This document shows positions 57,051 to 64,000 of a stretch of DNA of 64,000 nt, in pieces (within the stretch, counting starts at the first letter, position 1; every line of letters starts with the position of its first letter). Both the position numbers and the translations under genes were made by a program. This stretch comes from Castanea sativa (taxonomy: Eukaryota > Streptophyta > Magnoliopsida > Fagales > Fagaceae). The stretch is from NCBI RefSeq assembly GCF_040712315.1, contig NC_134017.1, forward strand, positions 25,462,322 to 25,526,321, read 5' to 3'. Under the pieces are notes generated by a model. The model searched no databases and was not told the origin of the DNA. It saw only the letters and a program-made list of their open reading frames with translations.

Positions 57051-57395
57051 CGTCCGAAGATTTCAATTCGTCTTAGGCTTTTGCCCCTTCTGTGGGTATT
57101 ATTATGGAAACTAAATCTATGCATCAAATACATAAGAAATCCAAACCATATTATTACATGAACATTGTTCACAAACGTGGCACATGCTTATAAGCTAGTG
57201 CCTTATTAAAATACTTAAGAAAAATACATAACCTCGTCTTTCATAAGCTGGTCTGTAAGCGGTGCAAAAGTTTAAGAACAAGTGCACTTTTTACTCATAA
57301 CACACCATAATAGTAGTAAGAACACAACAGTAAATATAAGCGAACACGCAAATCATAGCTGTAACTTTGCCACTGACTTCCCTCGTCCCTGCTTA

Positions 57396-58211
57396 TCACT
57401 GATAGTACCTCCTCAGATGTTCCACGTTCCAGGGATGCTCTAACTTCCGCCCATCCAGAGCTTCCAAGTAGTAAGACCCCTGCCTCTTGCAGCTGATTAC
57501 CCTGTAGGGTCCTTCCCAATTGGGTCCCAGTTTTCCATGAGCTGGGTTCCTAGTCGCCAAGGAGACTCTTTTGAGGACAAGGTCCCCCACACCGAACCGT
57601 CTGGGTTTCACCATGGCATTATGCTGTCTGGCCATAAGGTTTTTGTACCTTGCTGTCCTTTACTCCGCATCCATTCTTATCTCGTCAATAAGATCGAGGT
57701 CAAGACGAAGTTGTTCCCCATTCTCTTTCTCCTGGTACTCCATCACTCGGTGACTAGCCATATGAACTTCCGCTGGTATAACAGCTTCACTTCCATAGGC
57801 TAGTTTAAAGGGGGTCTCTCCTGTCGGAGTTCGTATAGTCGTCCTATAGGCCCAAAGAACACCTGGTAGCTCGTCTGGCCATATCCCTTTTGCCCCCTCG
57901 AGCCGAGTCTTGATGATTTTCAGCAGGGATCGGTTTGCTACTTCTGCTTGTCCATTTGCCTGTGGATGGGAGGGTGAGGAATAGTGAGTCTTGATCCCAA
58001 AATGATTACAAAAGTCCCTGAATGGTGCGTTGTCGAATTGACGTCCGTTGTCCGATACTAATACCCTGGGTACTCCGAACCTACATAGAATATTCTTCCA
58101 TACAAAATTTTTCATGTTTTGCTGAGTGATTGCTGCAAGAGGCTCGACTTCTACCCACTTGGTGAAGTAATCGATTCCTACCACCAAAAACTTCATTTGC
58201 CGGGTTCCCAT
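57396..58211 (-). pseudogene. E2 integrase core and C-terminal region
   Basis: Reads LVVGIDYFTKWVEVEPL (first Asp), VSDNGRQFDNAPFRDF (second Asp), HPQANGQAEVANRSLLKIIK (Glu), then VLWAYRTTIRTPTGETPFKL. The catalytic triad is intact. A stop (CAG to TAA, after RMDAE at 57660) separates the C-terminal module 57635-57396 (FGVGDLVLKRVSLATRNPAH, GPYRVISCKRQGSYYLEALD). The domain inserts the DNA copy into the genome. Confidence 0.9.
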
Positions 58212-58238
58212 GGGGAAAGGGCCTAGGATATCCAGTCC

Positions 58239-58940
58239 CTACTGTGCGAAGGGCCATGGGGCCATCATTGGGGTCTGGTACTCTGACAGCTGTTTAGGTA
58301 CATTTCTATAGTGCTGACACTGGTCACATACCTTGACATAAGCTTTAGCATCTGCCTGCATTGTAGGCAAGTAGTAGCCGGCACGGACGATCTTATGGAC
58401 TAGCGACCTTGCTCCTGAATGATTTCCACATACTCCTTCATGAACTTCCCTTAGAACATAGTTTGACTCGTCAGGAGCCAAGCACCTTAAGTAAGGGTGG
58501 GAAAAACCTCTCTTGTACAACACTTCATTTATGAGGACGTACTTGGCTGTCCTGACCCTTAACTTTCTCGCTTCATCCTTGTCCTCTGGAAGCCTTCCAT
58601 CTTTGAGATAAATCATTATTGGACTCATCCAATTTTCTCCTCCTCCTATCTGCTGTATGTCAGGGATGTCTATGCTCGGCATATATTGGATGTTGTCACA
58701 CTCGTCTGTAACCCCTGCTGAAGTTGCTTTTGCCAAGGCGTCTGCTTCCGTATTTTCCTCCCTAGGTAGTTGAACAAAACTTACAGCTGAAAATTTTCGT
58801 GCAAGTCGTTTCACTTTGTTGAGGTATTTCTTCATTCGATCTTCCTTAGTATCACACATTCCATTTACTTGGTTAATGACCAGCTGAGAATCTCCTTTGA
58901 TTATTACCGACTCCGCCCCGAAGGACTTAGCCAATTCCAA
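58239..58940 (-). pseudogene. E2 second RNase H (end) and integrase zinc-binding domain
   Basis: GAESVIIKGDSQLVINQVNG and FVQLPREENTEADALAKATS are the later catalytic segments of the archaeal-type RNase H that defines the Tat lineage. VLREVHEGVCGNHSGARSLV and VCDQCQHYRNVP form the HHCC zinc domain. It ends at a TAG that replaces the Trp of PFAQWGLD. E1 keeps that Trp but has lost the preceding Gln. Confidence 0.9.
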
Positions 58941-58988
58941 TCCCTTGAGTAGAGCCTCGTACTCAGCCTCGTTGTTGGTAGTTTGATA

Positions 58989-59372
58989 CTACAGACGGGC
59001 TGCATACTCTAGCCTGTCACCCTCAAGGGACTTCAGTATAACTCCAATCCCTCCTGCGTACAATGTGGACGATCCGTCTACATTAATCACCCACCTTTCA
59101 AATCCTTCATCCTTGTCCAGGTCGTCCTGGCTGGGGGTGAACTCTGCGATGAAATCTACTAATGCCTGCGCCTTTATCGCACTCCTTGGGAGGTATCTGA
59201 TGTCAAATTTGCTGAGCTCAACAGCCCACTGTACTAGCCATCCAGCAGCTTCCAACTTGTTCATTGCCTTCTTTATGGGATGGTCTGTTAGGACGTTGAT
59301 GATGTGTGCCAGGAAATAATGCCTCAGCTTCCTAGAAGCCGTGAGTAATACAAAGACTAGTTTCTCCGTCAT
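58989..59372 (-). pseudogene. E2 classical RNase H end and start of second RNase H
   Basis: SRKLRHYFLAHIINVLTDHP and VQWAVELSKFDIRYLPRSAI are the end of the first RNase H. WVINVDGSSTLYAGGIGVIL contains the first catalytic Asp of the second. A TAG at 58989-58991 cuts the second RNase H directly after EYAARL, and downstream codons 58988-58941 (YQTTNNEAEYEALL) restore the domain. E1 has the same TAG. Confidence 0.9.
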
Positions 59373-59381
59373 CGGGTATCG

Positions 59382-61478
59382 TCATTCTGCTCCTCTCATT
59401 GCATGGCTTGTGTAATAGACCGGTTTCTGGACTCTCCTCTCTTCTCTGGCCAACATTGAGCTTACTGCGTGTGGGGACACTGCCAAATACAAATACAACT
59501 CTTCCCCATGTACAAATGGACTCAACAGCGGCGCTGTCATGAGATATGTCTTCAAGTCTTGGAAGGCCCTTTGACACTCGTCTGTCCATTCAAATGCCTT
59601 CCTAAGGACTTTAAAGAAAGGCAAACACTTATCCGTAGCTTTCGAGACAAACCTGTTAAGGGCGGCGACCCGTCCGGTAAGAGACTGGACTTCCTTGATA
59701 TTCTTTGGTGGTTCCATATTCAGTATCGCCTGGATTTTGTCCGGATTTGCCTCAATTCCCCTGTGCGACACCATGAACCCCAAAAATTTCCCCGATGAAA
59801 CTCCGAAAGCACACTTGCTTGGATTTAATTTCATGTTGTACCGCCGCAATGTATCAAAAGTCTCTTGAAGGTCATCCAGATGTTTATCCTCGTCTTGGCT
59901 CTTTACCAGCATGTCGTTTACATAAACCTCCACATTTCGCCCGATTTGAGGATGGAACATATGGTTAACCAGCCTTTGGTAAGTCGCCCCTGCGTTCTTC
60001 AAACCAAAGGGCATTACCTTATAGCAATACAACCCTTGGCTCGTAATGAATGAGGTCTTCTCCTGACCCGCTTCATCCATCTGTATCTGGTTGTAACCTG
60101 AGAAAGCATCCATGAAGCTAAGCACTCTGTGACCTGCCGTCGAGTCCACCAACTGGTCAATGCGTGGCAATGGGTAACTATCCTTGGGGCAAGCTTTGTT
60201 TAAATCAGTGAAGTCCACGCACATTTGCCACTTACCGTTAGCTTTCTTGACCATGACCACGTTCGCCAACCAATCTGGATAATAAACTTCTCGGATGAAC
60301 TCCGCGGCGACCAACTTCTGTACTTCTTCCTTAATGGCATTGTCTCGCTCAGGAGCAAAAATCCTTTTCTTCTGACGCACTGGTTTTGAATAAGGACACA
60401 TGTTCAGGCTATGGGTAATGACACTCGGATCAATGCCAGGCATGTCCTCATGACTCCATGCAAAGACATCGAGGCTTTTCTTCAGAAACCGGACCAAAGC
60501 GTGCTTTGCCCCCTCTTCCATGCTCGCCCCAATTCTAGTAAACTTCTCAGGCTGGTTATCATCCAAAGGGACGTTTTCTAATACTTCAGTGGGCTCCGCC
60601 GCGATCCTTCTCCCGTCTATACTCATTGCCTGCATGTGCTCGTCCATTGCCAGCATAGCTAAGTAGCATTCTCTGGCGGCCAACTGATCTCCTTGTACTT
60701 GGCCTACTCCGAGCTCGGTTGGAAATTTGATGGACAAGGGGTAGGTAGAGGTTACCGCCTTCCAGCTATTCAAAGTTGGTCTTCCAATAATTGCATTATA
60801 TGACGATGCACAATCAACAACAAGGAAATTTACCTCCTTGGTTATCTGCTGTGGATATGTTCCAACGACCACTGGTAATGTGATGGTGCCCACCGGTTGC
60901 ACCTTCATTCCTCCGAATCCTACCAACAGCGAGTTCACTGGTCGAAGCTGATCTCGTCCTAGCCTCATTTGCTGGAATGCGGGGTAGTAGAGAATATCTG
61001 CAGAGCTGCCATTGTCTATCAACACCCTCCTGGTCATGTAGTTAGAGATGAGTAGGGTGATGACTATCGCGTCATCGTGTGGGTGATGAAGTCGTCCTGC
61101 TTCCTCATCCGTGAACGTAACGGCCTGCTGGTCTACTTCCCTCGTCCTAGGAGGTCGTCGAGACAGCTGGATGTTCTGCACCACCTTCAGGTATGTCTTC
61201 CTTGACTTGGATGACTGCGCTGTCGAGTTTCCTCCTATAATTACCCTTATTTCTCCTAGTGGGGGACGTGATGATTCTTCCACCTTGCCTTTCATTTTCT
61301 CATCTCTTTGGTCTCGTCCAAGGAAGTTCCTCAGTTTTCCTTGTCTAATGAGATTTTCTATCTGCTGCTTCAAGTCAAAGCACTCGTCCGTGTCATGCCC
61401 GTGGTCTCTGTGAAAGCGGTAGTACTTGCTCCTATTACGCTTGTTGGGGTCTCCCTTCATTTTATCCGGCCACTTCAA
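59382..61478 (-). pseudogene. E2 polyprotein: gag tail, protease, reverse transcriptase, RNase H start
   Basis: 698 uninterrupted codons. N-terminal YYRFHRDHGHDTDECFDL is the gag zinc-binding-like segment. Protease RRVLIDNGSSADILYYPAF carries D-N-G-S-S. RT follows with CVDFTDLNKACPKDSYPLPR, FMDAFSGYNQIQMD and MPFGLKNAGATYQRLVN. Its catalytic box reads YVND (59913-59924), with codon AAC at 59916-59918 where E1 has GAC, so the first Asp of YVDD is lost and polymerase activity is not expected. It then continues through CAFGVSSGKFLGFMVSHRGI and EWTDECQRAFQDLKTYLM into RNase H and stops at MRGAE* (GGA to TGA). Upstream it is in the same frame as gag, separated by one TAG at 61482. Confidence 0.93.
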
Positions 61479-61481
61479 GGA

Positions 61482-62624
61482 CTAATCATCCTTGATCTGC
61501 ATAAGAACCTGCTCTAGTGGCATAGTCAGAGGCGTGTATTGCTGATTCCTCGCGGAGGAACTCGCCTTCTTACCATCCTTATCTTTCCTCTCGTCTACCC
61601 GAGCTTTCTTTGGACGAGGTCCTTGATCCGAATAACGATGGTGACCCGTTTCCAAGGGTTTTGCCCTTTTTCTTTTCTTGGCTATGATAGCATCCTTAGC
61701 ATTCATAAAATTCTGGGGCGAATAGACGAGCTCGGCCATAGTCTGTGGTTCCTGCTCGTAGAGCTTATGAATGAACAAGTCAGAATTGACCCCATTGTGG
61801 AAAGCGGCCAGCAATAACTTGTCATCCATCTCGTCCACCGTCAAGGCCTCCCTATTAAACCGGGTGATAAAGGATCGCAAACTCTCATTTTTCCCTTGCT
61901 TTATAGTCAGTAGACTAGAGGAGGAACGCTTGTGACGCTGTCCTTCAATGAAATTGTTGACAAACAACTTACTCAACTCTTCAAATGATCCCACTGAGTT
62001 TAGGGGTATCTTACTGAACCACACTTGCGCTGGTCCCTTAAGTGTGGTGGGAAAAGCTCTGCACATAATCTCGTCCGGGATTCCTTGAAGGTGCATGGTC
62101 ATCTTGAAAGTTGCAATATGATCGCAAGGGTCGTGATTTCCATCATACGAGTCCAGAGAAGGCATTTTGGATTTTGGGGGTAAAGGATGACTGTTGATAG
62201 AAGCTGTGAAAGGGGAGTCCGTTCGGTGAACCATATCGTCCACTGGGTTTGCCGGTCTCATATTCTCCCTCATCTCATCCATGGCTTTCCTCATTTGGTC
62301 CATCTTTCTCTACAAGTGCGGCATTCTTCTTGAAGTAGTACCCCTTGTCTGATTCTCGGACTCAACATTTTCTTCTCCTCCTTCCTGACTCGGTGCCCGT
62401 CCCTCCGTGTGCCCATCTTGGCGCTGCCTCCTGAGGTTGATCTCCCTATTCAACTCTTGATTCTGACGCGTCAGTTCTGCCATAACGGTAGCCATGGATT
62501 GTATGTGTTGAATAGAAGGCGGTTGCATGATAGGCGCTGACCTGCGATCGCGAAGGGGATTATTAGATGCATCCCTACTCTCCTGGTGGCCTGGGCTGGT
62601 AGCCATTGATCTTGTTCGAACCAT
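61482..62624 (-). pseudogene. E2 gag
   Basis: ATG at 62622-62624 opens MVRTRSMATSPGHQESRDAS. A helical Gln/Arg-rich segment follows, then a TAG at 62310 inside MPHL*RKMDQMR (Glu codon in E1). The Retrotrans_gag core is DHIATFKMTMHLQGIPDEIM, RAFPTTLKGPAQVWFSKIPL and LSKLFVNNFIEGQRHKRSSS. A Lys/Arg-rich tail leads to a TAG (DD*SLKW, Pro codon in E1) before the polyprotein frame. Apart from these two stops the frame is open. Gag packages the genomic RNA in cytoplasmic particles. Confidence 0.92.
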
Positions 62625-62711
62625 TCAGCCTTTTGTCTGGGACAGAGTAACCCTTGACAACAAAAACACAATCGAATAAGAAGAACATTGAATAGTGTTT
62701 GTTTGCTCTTT

Positions 62712-62730
62712 TCCCACAGACAGCGCCAAC
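62712..62730 (-). other. Primer binding site of E2
   Basis: Minus strand: CATCATCA, then GTTGGCGCTGTCTGTGGG. It differs from E1 by one base (GCGCTGT for GCGCCGT). tRNA-Asp-like by its first bases. Confidence 0.62.
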
Positions 62731-63311
62731 TGATGATGCAAGGAAAATCAGTAGGCTGGATGCTCCGGATTTGAAAGGACCACTCGCTCTCTAATGGCCT
62801 GAAAAACAAAGGAAAACGATCAAAGGTGACCGGGATCGCCGGCCAAGAACCCTCCGATGGTAAAGTCAGTTTTCTCTCTATATCTTTGGAGTTCCAATTT
62901 CTTGGAAAAATGTTCAACGTACCTTCCATTGGTTTGAATGGCTGTTTATATAGTGTCCTGGGGGCAGTTATTGAAATTATAATCTCCCTTGGATTTCAGG
63001 AGGTCTGGGGTTCTTGGATAACTCCCATAACCACCTGATAGTTGCATTTTCTCACACAACGGTCATCGGAAGTTATGCGCGTATTACGGAATGGTGAAGT
63101 GTATTTTAGTAATTCAAGTGTACGTTTTCGTCCAGGGGTCCTCGTGTGGACGAGTCTAGTCAGGACGAGGTGGTCGTCTTCTCAGGACGAGATACGTGGG
63201 TTTGACTTTGTCCATGGTCGGCTATGGCATTAGCTCCCGTCTTGATGCTTTCTTCTGGATGGCTGTTGGTGTGGATGACCGTGGACGATCTGGAGTACTT
63301 CATTCCTCATC
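62731..63311 (-). repeat. 5' LTR of E2
   Basis: 581 bp, TGATGATGC...CATTCCTCATCA on +. The ends are inverted over six bases (TGATGA/TCATCA). The minus-strand TATA-like ACTATATAAA is at about 62944-62953. Confidence 0.92.
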
Positions 63312-64000
63312 ATATATATATATATATATGAATTTTTATTTTATTTTTGTTCAGGCCGGTTGATAAAGCAAGACTTGGAGGAGTGAATCATCTTCGTCGA
63401 TAAGACAAAATACAAGGAGGGTGGAAAGTCATGTTCATGATTAAACATTCAAGGTACGAATTATATGATTCATGGGCAATTTAAATTTCAATTTGATGAT
63501 AGATTTTCAATTTTAGAATTTTGCATGTGTTGCAAATCTATATTTAAAGTGAGAAAATTTTACATAGAAAGATTTTTAGAATGATGATTAATTTTCTATG
63601 GTTAAAATGAATCTTTGTATATAGAAGTTTGATAAATTCTTTTGTTTTAATGGTTGCTTAAAATAGTTTAATTGATCTGTTACGTCGTTGACCATTGCTA
63701 CAAAGAACAAAGATATACAAAATAAACAGTTTTGGATATAAAATTATTTGCTAACCAGTAATGTTGGCCTGTTATAGTTTATTATTTGCATATGTGCAAA
63801 GTTTAAATATAGTAATTGTCATTGTATATTTAAACAATTGTAATTGTATACAATTGTTTAATTTTCCTTTAATGTTTGATTATATTTCAAATGTAATTAT
63901 ACGTTTGTAGCATGCTGAAAGTAAATATATATAATGTTTGAAAAATATCCCATGCATTGTACGAGTTAGCGACTAGTTTATAATAACCCGTTTTTCTCAC
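63312..64000 (+). other. 3' part of Helitron H2 and right flank
   Basis: AT-rich. A short exon-like stretch follows a TTTTTGTTCAG acceptor-like site at 63352 (GGCCGGTTGATAAAGCAAGA), but no gene was recognised. The Helitron terminus is at 63966-63976, and host sequence follows from 63977. Confidence 0.5.

Larger units (their letters stand above)
53091..63311 (-). mobile_element. Tat-lineage Ty3/gypsy element E2 (youngest large element)
   Basis: 10.2 kb on the minus strand, same family and layout as E1. Minus-strand order: 5' LTR 63311-62731, primer site, gag, protease, RT, RNase H, second RNase H, integrase, spliced gene on the opposite strand, 3' LTR 53670-53091. By eye the two LTRs differ at about 17 of ~578 positions, fewer than the E1 pair. 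Coding frames are open over long stretches, with about six in-frame stops. Inserted in a TA microsatellite inside Helitron H2. Confidence 0.92.
51744..63976 (+). mobile_element. Non-autonomous Helitron H2, split by gypsy element E2
   Basis: Starts TCTATATATATATATAACCG after host A at 51743 and ends TTAGCGACTAG followed by host T at 63977, with a degraded hairpin just before (CCATGCATTGTACGAG). Insertion between A and T without duplication is the Helitron rule. Both ends match H1 at 22281-23765. Without E2 it is about 2.0 kb. No Rep/helicase. It holds a gene-like fragment at 52207-52524. Confidence 0.72.

Overview
The window looks like an intergenic stretch of a repeat-rich plant nuclear genome, probably a eudicot. 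It has tRNAiMet-type and tRNA-Asp-like primer sites behind LTRs, Tat-lineage Ty3/gypsy elements, a UBN2-type Copia gag, a CACTA transposon, Helitrons, MULE-type MITEs, a tRNA-derived SINE and intron-containing gene fragments. I see no intact single-copy host gene. Nearly everything is transposable-element (TE) sequence, much of it nested, and it dissects cleanly by target-site duplications (TSDs).

Layout. 1-3703: 3' part of a decayed Tat gypsy element on + (pol remnants, an antisense ORF remnant, polypurine tract, 3' LTR). 4019-20420: a ~52 bp host tandem repeat split by a ~16 kb nest. The nest is Copia element A (4078-20180, +), which carries a gag but no pol. Inside it lie a related gag-only Copia C (7878-13644, -, TSD ATATT), an apparent solo LTR B (15277-17641, TSD GCTGT) and an apparent solo LTR D (17744-20174). 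20988-21148: a SINE with an 18 bp TSD. 21351-22170: an unidentified open frame on - interrupted by a MULE-type MITE. 22281-23765: a Helitron on -. 23789-24817: a putative LTR. 24916-35135: Tat gypsy element E1 (-, TSD AGAAC). 35399-35741 and 37188-37344: two more 9 bp-TSD MITEs. 37715-49892: a TRIM-like Copia remnant G whose 3' LTR is split by a 10.1 kb CACTA element (38288-48425, TSD GTT) and a solo LTR F (48979-49872, TSD ATATT). 50634-51737: a long-TIR element. 51744-63976: a second Helitron split by Tat gypsy element E2 (53091-63311, -).

Two points stand out. First, E1 and E2 both carry, between integrase and 3' LTR and on the opposite strand, a four-exon gene with its own TATA box and CACGTG motifs. 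Its splice sites keep one frame across all four exons in E2. It encodes a protein resembling the 'putative gypsy type transposon' (Transposase_28) family plus a C-terminal coiled coil. Introns antisense to the genomic RNA would survive retrotransposition. Second, the CACTA element has captured exon pairs that I read as pieces of a poly(A) polymerase-like gene, a GH35 beta-galactosidase gene and a 3-hydroxyisobutyryl-CoA hydrolase-like gene, so it is a Pack-CACTA.

All TE coding regions here carry stops, frameshifts or lost catalytic residues. E2 is the best preserved, but its reverse transcriptase motif reads YVND rather than YVDD.
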